NCBI GenBank assembly: GCA_900543175.1
Contig: UQQO01000121.1
Span: 1 to 6,108, forward strand
Direction of reading: 5' to 3'
Length of the DNA: 6,108 nucleotides
From: an uncultured Fusobacterium sp.
GTDB taxonomy: Bacteria; Fusobacteriota; Fusobacteriia; Fusobacteriales; Fusobacteriaceae
Shown: positions 1-5,261 of the stretch, piece by piece
Layout: each line of letters starts with the position of its first letter
Numbering within the stretch: position 1 is the stretch's first letter
The notes under the pieces: model-generated
Database searches by the model: none
Told to the model about the DNA's origin: nothing
The model's input: the letters and a program-made list of their open reading frames with translations, nothing else
Translations under genes and position numbers: made by a program

Positions 1-29
1 AATATTAAAAATTTTTTATATAAAGTCAA
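1..29 (-). promoter_or_regulatory. Possible promoter at the window edge, reading out of the window
   Basis: On the minus strand TTGACT (24-29) is followed after 17 bases by AATATT (1-6), which matches four of six bases of the -10 consensus. It lies just downstream of the kdpC terminator, so it could start the next transcription unit on that strand. The stretch is so AT-rich that a chance match is quite possible, and no gene is visible beyond it. No other feature is seen in 1-46 on either strand. Confidence 0.3.
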
Positions 30-46
30 TTTATAATTTCCTTAGA

Positions 47-84
47 AATAAAAAAGAGGCAAGTTATTTAAAACTTAACCTCTT
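47..84 (-). terminator. Intrinsic terminator of the kdpFABC operon
   Basis: Read on the minus strand, a hairpin pairs AAGAGG (84-79) with CCTCTT (59-54) and AAGTT (76-72) with AACTT (65-61). A small internal asymmetry separates the two helices and the loop is about six bases. A run of T follows at once (53-47, T-rich). It starts about 36 bases after the kdpC stop, so it most likely ends the kdp transcript. The plus strand has no T run after the stem, so it is probably one-directional. Confidence 0.85.
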
Positions 85-120
85 AAAAAAAGGATTATCT
101 ATGAAAGAAAAGCATATAAT

Positions 121-702
121 CTATTTGATTTCAGCTTTCTTATACTCTAATATAGCTAGATTTAATTGTAATACATTTACTATATTTTCTTCACTATTTT
201 CTTTTATAATTTCAGAAATTTTTTCCTTTGAAATATTGTTTGCCTTGGCCACTCTTTCAACTTGAATCATAGCTCCTTCAATAGAAATATGAGGATCAAG
301 TCCTGAACCTGAAGCAGTAACCATTTCTGTAGGAATATCTTCTATTTTTAAATTAGGATTTTCTTTTAAAAGTTTATCTATATTAGTTTTTAGATTTTCA
401 GAATAAGCAGGATTACTTACTGCAAGGTTACTTCCTCCAGATGCTGGAAGTGTATTTGCTTCTTCATCAGTTTCATAAGTGTTATAATTATAAGCAGATG
501 GTCTTCCATGAAAGAGGTTATCTTTTGTAAATAGTTGTCCTATATGTTTACTTCCTATTGGAGTTTCATTTTTATAGATTATACTTCCATTTGCACTTTC
601 TTTAAAAAATGTTTGTGCGAATATATTTACAACTACTGTATAAATTATGGATAAAATAAATAACAAAATTGTTATATAAAGACTTTTTTTAGCTAAACTC
701 AT
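121..702 (-). CDS. kdpC: KdpC, K+-transporting ATPase subunit C
   Basis: KdpC is the single-span subunit of the KdpFABC potassium pump. It sits beside KdpA and KdpB with its soluble domain outside the membrane and is thought to raise the pump's affinity. The 193 residues are close to the usual length (E. coli about 190). A basic start (AKK) is followed by one membrane segment at about residues 8-29. Family blocks are clear: ANGS (37-40), FHGRPSA (64-70), ASGGSNLAVSNP (87-98), VTASGSGLDPHIS (128-140), a VERVAKANN-like helix (148-156), and VLQLNLAILE near the end. The ATG has a strong Shine-Dalgarno AGGAGGA (709-715) with a 6-base spacer, and lies 16 bases after the kdpB stop. It is the last gene of the operon, followed by a terminator. 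The insertion-like stretch YNYNTYETDEEANTLP (71-86) is longer than a minimal KdpC but not abnormal. Identity is secure from these motifs and from position. Confidence 0.97.
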   Translation of the reverse strand: MSLAKKSLYITILLFILSIIYTVVVNIFAQTFFKESANGSIIYKNETPIGSKHIGQLFTKDNLFHGRPSAYNYNTYETDEEANTLPASGGSNLAVSNPAYSENLKTNIDKLLKENPNLKIEDIPTEMVTASGSGLDPHISIEGAMIQVERVAKANNISKEKISEIIKENSEENIVNVLQLNLAILEYKKAEIK

Positions 703-718
703 TTCTCTTCCTCCTAAA

Positions 719-2776
719 TTATAGCCCTAATATAGATAATATAGGTGCAATAAAAATATCAATTATTTTTATTCCTATAAATGGAGCTATAATTCCTCCT
801 AGTCCATATATTCCTAGGTTTTTAATTAACATTAATTGTACATTCATAGGTTTGTATTTAACCCCTCTCAATGCTATTGGTACAAGTAAAGGTATAATAA
901 TAGCATTGAAAATCAAAGCAGATACAATAGCACTAACTGGTGATGATAGATGCATTATATTTAATTTTTCCATTTGAGGAATAGCAACTATAAACATTGC
1001 TGGAATAATAGCAAAGTATTTTGCAACATCATTGGCTATACTAAATGTTGTCAATGCACCACGTGTTATTAATAATTGTTTTCCAATTCCTACTACTTCT
1101 AGTATCTTAGTAGGATTAGAATCTAAGTCAACCATATTCGCTGCCTCTTTAGCTGCTATAGTACCACTGTTCATTGCAATACCAACATCAGCTTGGGCCA
1201 GTGCAGGAGCATCATTTGTTCCATCTCCTGTCATTGCTACAAGTTTTCCTTGAGCTTGTTCTCTCTTAATAACTTCTATTTTTTGTTCTGGAGTACATTC
1301 AGCAACAAATTCATCAATTCCAGCTTCTCTTGTAATTGTTTCAGCAGTTAATGGGTTATCTCCTGTACACATTATAGTTTTAATTCCCATTTTTCTTATA
1401 TTTTCAAATCTCTCTTTTAAACCTGGTTTTACTGTATCTTTTAAATAAATTACTCCATATATTTTATTATCTACAGCTAAAACCAAAGGAGTTCCTCCAA
1501 GTCTTGAAACTTTATCTACAATACCATCAAGATCTTTTGGAATATCTCCACCAAGTTCAGTTACAAATCTTTTAATTGATGATCCTGAACCTTTTCTTAT
1601 CTTTTTACCATCTTTTAAATTTATTCCACTCGTTTTTGTTTGAGCACTAAATTCTAAAAATTCTGCATCTTCATACTCTTTTTCATTTAGTGATGTTCCA
1701 AGTTTTTTTCCTAGTTCAACTATTGATTTTCCTTCTGGAGTCATATCTTTTAATGAAGATATAACAGAATATTCTATTAAATCTTTTTCTGAAACTCCAT
1801 TTACTGGAAAAAATTCACTTGCTAATCTATTCCCAAAAGTAATTGTTCCTGTTTTATCAAGTATAATTGTATCAATATCTCCACAAGATTCAACTGCTTT
1901 ACCAGACATTGCAATAACATTAAATTTATTTACTCTATCCATTCCTGCTATTCCGATAGCTGATAACAAACCACCTATTGTTGTAGGGATAAGACAAACT
2001 AGAAGAGCAATTAAAGTTGCTACTGGTAAATATACTCCAGCATATGTTCCCATTGGGAATAATGTTACAATTACCATTAAAAAAATAAGAGTCAATCCTA
2101 CAAGTAATGTATTTAACGCAATCTCATTTGGTGTTTTCTTTCTCTCTGCTCCCTCAACAAGACTTATCATTTTATCTAAGAATGATTCTCCAGCAGAAAC
2201 TGAAATTTCTACTACTATTCTGTCACTTACTACACGAGTTCCACCTGTTACCGATGAAAAATCTCCTCCAGCTTCTTTAATAACTGGAGCTGATTCTCCA
2301 GTAATAGCCGATTCATCAACTGACGCAATTCCCTCTATTACTGTTCCATCATTTGGTATTATTTCTCCTGTTTCAACAACTACTATATCACCTTTTTTTA
2401 ATGATCCTGCATCAATTACTGTTGTTGTTCCATCAGAATTTAATAATTTAGCTAAAGTCTTTTTTCTAGTTTTCTTTAAACTATCAGCTTGAGCTTTTCC
2501 TCTTCCCTCTGCTATGGATTCAGCAAAGTTTGCAAAGACTACTGTTATAAATAAAATAAATGATATAAGCCCATTAAATACCCTAAGTTCAGCTTCTTCT
2601 TTACTAAATAATGTAGGACAAATTGTTAAAGCTAAAGTTAAGAAGAATCCTATTTCAACAATAAAAATTACTGGATTTTTAATCATAATTCTAGGGTCAA
2701 ATTTTTTAAACGAATCTATTAATGCTTGTTTTAATATATCCTTAGAAAAGGAACTTACTTGTTTTTTTCTACTCAT
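719..2776 (-). CDS. kdpB: KdpB, K+-transporting P-type ATPase catalytic subunit
   Basis: KdpB hydrolyses ATP to drive K+ uptake through KdpA; it is a P-type ATPase of the inner membrane. The 685 residues match the family (E. coli 682). Visible in order: two N-terminal membrane helices (about 34-55 and 65-85); the actuator loop TGES (159-162), where Ser162 is the serine whose phosphorylation inhibits the E. coli enzyme; the CLIPTT turn of the fourth helix (261-266); phosphorylation site DKTGT with Asp307; nucleotide-binding FSAQT (376-380) and KGSG (395-398); TGDNPLT (471-477); the hinge TGDGTNDAP (517-525); Asp583 and Lys586 in the fifth helix, the charged pair used for coupling; then two hydrophobic C-terminal segments. 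No key residue is missing. The ATG at 2776 lies 7 bases after the kdpA stop, with an unusual GGGGG Shine-Dalgarno. Start and identity are firm. Confidence 0.98.
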   Translation of the reverse strand: MSRKKQVSSFSKDILKQALIDSFKKFDPRIMIKNPVIFIVEIGFFLTLALTICPTLFSKEEAELRVFNGLISFILFITVVFANFAESIAEGRGKAQADSLKKTRKKTLAKLLNSDGTTTVIDAGSLKKGDIVVVETGEIIPNDGTVIEGIASVDESAITGESAPVIKEAGGDFSSVTGGTRVVSDRIVVEISVSAGESFLDKMISLVEGAERKKTPNEIALNTLLVGLTLIFLMVIVTLFPMGTYAGVYLPVATLIALLVCLIPTTIGGLLSAIGIAGMDRVNKFNVIAMSGKAVESCGDIDTIILDKTGTITFGNRLASEFFPVNGVSEKDLIEYSVISSLKDMTPEGKSIVELGKKLGTSLNEKEYEDAEFLEFSAQTKTSGINLKDGKKIRKGSGSSIKRFVTELGGDIPKDLDGIVDKVSRLGGTPLVLAVDNKIYGVIYLKDTVKPGLKERFENIRKMGIKTIMCTGDNPLTAETITREAGIDEFVAECTPEQKIEVIKREQAQGKLVAMTGDGTNDAPALAQADVGIAMNSGTIAAKEAANMVDLDSNPTKILEVVGIGKQLLITRGALTTFSIANDVAKYFAIIPAMFIVAIPQMEKLNIMHLSSPVSAIVSALIFNAIIIPLLVPIALRGVKYKPMNVQLMLIKNLGIYGLGGIIAPFIGIKIIDIFIAPILSILGL

Positions 2777-2791
2777 GATTTATTTACCCCC
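2777..2791 (-). promoter_or_regulatory. Atypical ribosome binding site of kdpB inside the kdpA end
   Basis: On the minus strand GGGGG (2791-2787) lies 10 bases before the kdpB ATG and forms part of the last codons of kdpA (TGG GGG TAA). It can pair with the CCUCC of 16S rRNA with one G-U pair. The kdpF, kdpA, kdpC and small-ORF sites in this operon are all canonical AGGAG types. The placement suggests that translation of kdpB is coupled to termination on kdpA. Confidence 0.6.
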
Positions 2792-4409
2792 AGATGCTCA
2801 AATGTTCTGCTATTGGTCCTAATGCTAAAGCAGGTAAGAATGTAAGAGCACCAATTATTAAAATTATAAAGAATAATATAAATGAAAATACTAAATTATC
2901 TGTTTTAAAAGTTGAACTTGTAATAGGTACAGATTGTTTTTTATACATTGAATATCCTACTACAACCATCAATGCCATACTTATATATCTTCCTAAAAAC
3001 ATAACTATACCTGTAGTAATATTCCAGAAAGTTGTTCCATCTCCTAATCCTTCAAATCCTGATCCATTATTTGCAGCACTTGAAGTATATTCATATAGTA
3101 CTTGAGATACTCCATGGAATCCCCCATTTGTTATTGCACTACTTCCCATTTCACAAACAAGTGAAATAGCACTAGGTACTAATATAATAATAGGGTGAAC
3201 TAGAATTAGGAAAGTTATAATTTGAATTTCTTTAGCTTCTATTTTTTTACCAAAGAATTCTGGAGTTCTTCCCACCATCAATCCACATAGGAATACACTT
3301 AAAATCATATACATGATTATATTCATAAATCCTACACCTTTTCCACCAAAAATGCAGTTTAACATCATATTCCATAGAGGAACTAAACCTCCCATAGGAG
3401 TTAAAGAATCATGCATATTATTTACACTACCTGTAGTAAATGATGTTGTTACATCTGTAAATAATATTGAAGCTAGAAGCCCAAATCTCATCTCTTTACC
3501 TTCCATGTTAATGCCCTTCATTCCATATTGAGTAAACATTGGTGTTCCTTGTTTTTCAAAATAGTAAAGTACAAATAATGAAAGTAAGAATAATAAGAAT
3601 ATCGGTATAAATATAAACCAACCTTGTTTTTTATTTTTAGCTGCCATACCAAATCCCATTACTATAGCCCCTGGTATTATCATCATACACATCATTTCTA
3701 TATAGTTAGTATATAAACTAACATTTTCAAATGGATGTGAAGAGTTTGCTGAAAATAATCCTCCACCGTTTGTTCCCAAATGTTTTATTGCTTCCCAAGC
3801 TGCTGCTGGTCCTAATGCAATAACTTGATATTTATCTTCTAAAGTTTTTACCACTGTTTGAGTTTCAAAAGTTTGAGGCAATCCCAATATAACTAACACA
3901 ATAGCAACTCCTAAAGCCATTGGAAGTAAGACTCTTGTAGTTGATTTTGTTAAATCTTCAAAAAAGTTTCCTAATCTATATCCTAAAATTCCTCTAGCTA
4001 TTGCCATACATATTGCAAGTCCACTAGCTGCTGATGTAAACATTAAGTTTATAAGAGCTAATCTTGAACCCATGCCATTTAACCATTCTCCTGAATAGTG
4101 TTGTAAGTTTGTATTTGTTATAAAACTTACTGCTGTATTAAATGCAAGTGATGGTGATGAACCTTCTACTGCCAATATTACATAAGTTAATATAAACATA
4201 AATAAGTTAGCTCCTAAAAAAGCTAATATATAATCTTTTAAGCTCATATTTTCAATTTTTGTTATTAAAAATATAGGTTTTTCTATCTTTGAAAAAAATG
4301 AATCACATATTGTTTTTTCATGAATAATCAATTTTGAAATATGTTTTCCTGTTGGAACAATTAAAATAATAAAAGCCAAAAGGAAAAGAAATAAATTAGT
4401 TAAATTCAT
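2784..4409 (-). CDS. kdpA: KdpA, K+-transporting ATPase potassium-binding subunit
   Basis: KdpA is the channel-like subunit that selects K+ and passes it toward KdpB. It belongs to the superfamily of K+ transporters with four filter repeats. All four filter loops are recognisable: NTAVSFITNTNLQHYSGE (91-108), GTNGGGLFSANSSHPFEN (212-229), FTTGSVNNMHDSLTPMGG (324-341), and YTSSAANNGSGFEGL (441-455). GRTPEFFGKKIE (380-391) is another family block. About ten hydrophobic spans run from residue 5 to 530. The length of 541 is slightly below E. coli (557); part of this is a short loop before the first filter (about residues 80-90). The ATG has the Shine-Dalgarno AAGGAGG (4419-4425) at 9 bases. It follows kdpF and precedes kdpB, as in the standard operon. 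No frameshift or missing motif was seen. Confidence 0.98.
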   Translation of the reverse strand: MNLTNLFLFLLAFIILIVPTGKHISKLIIHEKTICDSFFSKIEKPIFLITKIENMSLKDYILAFLGANLFMFILTYVILAVEGSSPSLAFNTAVSFITNTNLQHYSGEWLNGMGSRLALINLMFTSAASGLAICMAIARGILGYRLGNFFEDLTKSTTRVLLPMALGVAIVLVILGLPQTFETQTVVKTLEDKYQVIALGPAAAWEAIKHLGTNGGGLFSANSSHPFENVSLYTNYIEMMCMMIIPGAIVMGFGMAAKNKKQGWFIFIPIFLLFLLSLFVLYYFEKQGTPMFTQYGMKGINMEGKEMRFGLLASILFTDVTTSFTTGSVNNMHDSLTPMGGLVPLWNMMLNCIFGGKGVGFMNIIMYMILSVFLCGLMVGRTPEFFGKKIEAKEIQIITFLILVHPIIILVPSAISLVCEMGSSAITNGGFHGVSQVLYEYTSSAANNGSGFEGLGDGTTFWNITTGIVMFLGRYISMALMVVVGYSMYKKQSVPITSSTFKTDNLVFSFILFFIILIIGALTFLPALALGPIAEHLSIWG

Positions 4410-4418
4410 TTTTACCTT

Positions 4419-4426
4419 CCTCCTTA
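4419..4426 (-). promoter_or_regulatory. kdpA ribosome binding site overlapping the kdpF stop codon
   Basis: On the minus strand the kdpF stop TAA (4426-4424) shares its bases with the AAGGAGG Shine-Dalgarno of kdpA (4425-4419), 9 bases before the kdpA ATG. A ribosome finishing kdpF therefore ends on the kdpA initiation site, which points to translational coupling. Confidence 0.8.
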
Positions 4427-4501
4427 AAATTTATCTGGATTGAATAAAACGTAAAATAAATATGCAAATAGTAATAATATTATTGCTCCCAATATATACA
4501 T
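4424..4501 (-). CDS. kdpF: KdpF, small membrane subunit of the K+-transporting ATPase
   Basis: KdpF is a single-helix peptide (29 residues in E. coli) that stabilises the KdpFABC complex in the membrane. This ORF encodes 25 residues: a start MYILG, a hydrophobic helix of about residues 2-20, and the ending YLFYVLFNPDKF, which resembles the YLxYxLxxPEKF tail common to KdpF proteins. The ATG has the Shine-Dalgarno AAGGAG (4511-4516) at 9 bases. It sits directly before kdpA, the classic position, and its stop overlaps the kdpA ribosome binding site. It is easily missed in automatic annotation because of its size. The position and tail make the call strong, although a peptide this short carries little sequence information. 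Confidence 0.9.
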   Translation of the reverse strand: MYILGAIILLLFAYLFYVLFNPDKF

Positions 4502-4516
4502 AAGATTTCTCTCCTT

Positions 4517-4546
4517 TTTATAAAAATAGTATTTTATTTTTATAAA
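4517..4546 (-). repeat. AU-only inverted repeat beside the kdpF ribosome binding site
   Basis: Arms TTTATAAAAATA (4517-4528) and TATTTTTATAAA (4535-4546) are perfect 12-base inverted repeats with a 6-base loop. On the minus-strand transcript the hairpin ends directly against the kdpF Shine-Dalgarno (AAGGAG, 4516-4511). No U run follows, so it is not an intrinsic terminator on that strand. It may affect access to the kdpF site or mark an RNA processing point. Chance is a real alternative in DNA this AT-rich. Confidence 0.5.
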
Positions 4547-4616
4547 GACTATTTTTTTATTAAAAATTAGATAAAATAAAACTGCTTGGTAATTCTTAAA
4601 ACTTTATATAACAAAA

Positions 4617-4688
4617 TTAAAAAGCAATGAATCTTGATACATAAGTTGCTGCAAAGAACAAACAAACAGTTACTATTGAAAATTTCAT
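4617..4688 (-). CDS. Small hydrophobic protein upstream of kdpF, 23 residues, family not recognised
   Basis: The ATG at 4688 is preceded by a near-ideal Shine-Dalgarno AGGAGG (4696-4701) with a 7-base spacer, and the frame closes at TAA (4617-4619) after 23 codons. The product starts MKFSIVTVCLFFAATY and ends VSRFIAF: one basic residue at the N-terminus, a hydrophobic span of about residues 3-16, then an arginine and a hydrophobic tail. It therefore looks like a one-helix membrane peptide of KdpF size. It lacks the KdpF tail (NPDKF), which belongs to the next ORF. It is the first ORF after the operon promoter, about 72 bases from the predicted transcript start, and lies 115 bases before kdpF. 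It could be an extra pump-associated peptide, a leader peptide affecting downstream expression, or an unrelated small protein. I do not recognise it. Support rests on the ribosome site, position and hydrophobicity. Confidence 0.6.
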   Translation of the reverse strand: MKFSIVTVCLFFAATYVSRFIAF

Positions 4689-4741
4689 ATGACTCCCTCC
4701 TAAAATTAAAAAAATTAAGTTTAGTAAATGAGTATTTTTAA

Positions 4742-4760
4742 CTACAAAGGGTTTTTATAG
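4742..4760 (-). other. Stem-loop at the predicted 5' end of the kdp transcript
   Basis: On the minus strand CTATAAA (4760-4754) can pair with TTTGTAG (4748-4742), seven pairs including one G-U, around the loop AACCC. The predicted start of transcription from the promoter at 4767-4795 falls at about 4760, so the RNA would begin with this hairpin. Terminal hairpins of this kind can protect an mRNA from 5'-dependent decay. The same bases could instead form a DNA operator. The helix is short and AT-rich. Confidence 0.4.
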
Positions 4761-4766
4761 CTATGA

Positions 4767-4795
4767 ATACTAGCACTTTAAATTTTAAAAGTCAA
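4767..4795 (-). promoter_or_regulatory. Promoter of the small ORF-kdpFABC operon
   Basis: On the minus strand the -35 box TTGACT (4795-4790) and the -10 box TAGTAT (4772-4767) are 17 bases apart, each with five or four consensus matches. The predicted start is near 4760, giving a leader of about 72 bases before the first ORF. The DNA upstream of the -35 box is nearly pure A/T, like an UP element. KdpE activation is expected from the family, but no KdpE site could be identified by eye. Confidence 0.75.
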
Positions 4796-4884
4796 TAGTT
4801 TTTTTTAAAATTTTTTATATATTTTTTCCTATACTATAAATAACGAAAAAAAATTTTTGTTACTGAAAAATTTTAAAAAAATAC
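4796..4884. promoter_or_regulatory. A/T-tract region between the divergent promoters
   Basis: These 89 bases separate the two -35 boxes and hold no ORF. Three T runs (4799-4806, 4811-4816, 4822-4827) have centres about 11 bases apart, in helical phase, which favours curved DNA. More A/T runs follow at 4846-4881. The short GC-containing patch TCCTATACTATAAATAACG (4827-4845) is the only non-tract sequence and is the likeliest place for a protein site. A shared binding site for KdpE would be expected here, but this is inference. Confidence 0.4.
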
Positions 4885-4913
4885 TTGACACTGTTAATAA
4901 ACAGGAGTAAAAT
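4885..4913 (+). promoter_or_regulatory. Promoter of the riboswitch-kdpD transcript
   Basis: A perfect -35 box TTGACA (4885-4890) is followed after exactly 17 bases by TAAAAT (4908-4913), five of six consensus bases. The predicted start is near 4920, about 15-20 bases before the first riboswitch helix. A strong constitutive-type promoter ahead of a riboswitch with a terminator fits control by attenuation rather than by initiation. Confidence 0.85.
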
Positions 4914-4936
4914 CAATTTAAAAATAAATATTACCA

Positions 4937-5053
4937 AATCGCTTAGTTTATATTTTTTAAATATGAAGCGGGGGACCCATTTAACAGGGGCGTATTTCTT
5001 AATGAATAGGACACTTTTCAGTCCGAGCCCGTCAGCTAACCTCGTCAGCGTTG
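4937..5053 (+). promoter_or_regulatory. ydaO-type cyclic di-AMP riboswitch upstream of kdpD
   Basis: The class is recognised by its conserved core: TCGCTTA at the 5' side (4939-4945), GCGGGGGACC (4968-4977), the AGGGGCG block (4986-4992), and the highly diagnostic CCGAGCCCGTCAGCTAACC (5023-5041) followed by TCGTCAGCG. The closing helix P1 pairs CGCT (4940-4943) with AGCG (5047-5050). The element is clearly more GC-rich than its surroundings. ydaO RNAs bind c-di-AMP and normally turn genes off, often genes of K+ uptake or cell-wall turnover. Here an intrinsic terminator follows at 5085-5118, so ligand binding should cause early termination before kdpD. The small ORFs that overlap this RNA on both strands are not real genes. 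Boundaries are good to a few bases. Confidence 0.95.
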
Positions 5054-5088
5054 AAAAGAGCCTGGTTTTGTTATGAAATTTTTCAAGC
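5048..5088 (+). promoter_or_regulatory. Candidate antiterminator of the kdpD riboswitch
   Basis: TTGAAAAG (5051-5058) can pair with TTTTTCAA (5079-5086), extended by GC (5048-5049) with GC (5087-5088) across a bulged G. The left strand uses the 3' side of P1 (5047-5050), and the right strand uses the first bases of the terminator stem (5085-5088). It is therefore mutually exclusive with both, as expected for a ligand-off antiterminator. This pairing was found by eye, and its stability was not calculated. Confidence 0.5.
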
Positions 5089-5118
5089 ACCATGACTTTT
5101 TGTTGTGGTGCTTTTTTT
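5085..5118 (+). terminator. Intrinsic terminator of the riboswitch expression platform
   Basis: AAGCACCATGAC (5085-5096) pairs over its whole length, including two G-U pairs, with GTTGTGGTGCTT (5102-5113), leaving a 5-base T loop. A run of seven T follows (5112-5118). It lies about 35 bases after the riboswitch core and upstream of kdpD, so it acts as the off state of the switch. Confidence 0.93.
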
Positions 5119-5261
5119 AACTATGAAGGGGGTATCTAGGTAAAAAGTAAATGATGATCTAACAAAAATGGACTTTTTCCAAAATTTAATATTTATTTAA
5201 AATTTTTTAATTTTAAGAGGTATTAATCATGTAAAAGTTTAGTTTAAGGATAAGTGATTTT
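5119..5261 (+). other. Leader between the riboswitch terminator and kdpD
   Basis: This 143-base untranslated stretch is AT-rich. It carries the kdpD Shine-Dalgarno AAGGA (5246-5250), 11 bases before the ATG, which is a long spacing. Upstream of it a second well-placed site, AAGAGG (5215-5220), stands 8 bases before an ATG that is followed at once by TAA (5229-5234), in frame with kdpD. No second promoter, convincing ORF or strong hairpin was seen; the 10-codon frame at 5168-5200 lacks a ribosome site. Confidence 0.5.

Noticed and set aside
101..262. 53-codon plus-strand frame starting at ATG 101
   Set aside because: It has no good Shine-Dalgarno and almost all of it is antisense to kdpC.
1032..1253. 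73-codon plus-strand ORF inside kdpB
   Set aside because: It is antisense to conserved KdpB motifs including the TGDGTNDAP hinge, so its composition is a shadow of that frame.
2514..2822. 102-codon plus-strand ORF over the kdpA-kdpB junction
   Set aside because: Antisense to the KdpB N-terminus and the KdpA end; no ribosome site and no family resemblance.
2794..3105. 103-codon plus-strand ORF inside kdpA
   Set aside because: Antisense shadow of the KdpA C-terminal part, including the fourth filter loop.
3313..3531. 72-codon plus-strand ORF inside kdpA
   Set aside because: Antisense shadow of the third KdpA filter region; no independent support.
4689..4860. A second riboswitch on the minus strand ahead of kdpFABC
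   Set aside because: The leader is only about 72 bases, nearly all A/T, and has none of the GC-rich conserved blocks of the ydaO or other known K+-related riboswitches.
4885..5076. 63-codon ORF on the plus strand across the riboswitch
   Set aside because: It begins inside the -35 box and runs through the aptamer core; the conserved bases are those of the ydaO RNA, not of a protein.
4860..5093. 77-codon ORF on the minus strand across the riboswitch
   Set aside because: It lies antisense to a conserved structured RNA, has no recognisable domain, and its basic, hydrophobic composition is explained by the complement of the riboswitch and the A/T tracts.
5168..5200. Ten-codon frame in the kdpD leader as a possible leader peptide
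   Set aside because: No ribosome binding site stands before it and the composition is that of the surrounding A/T-rich DNA.
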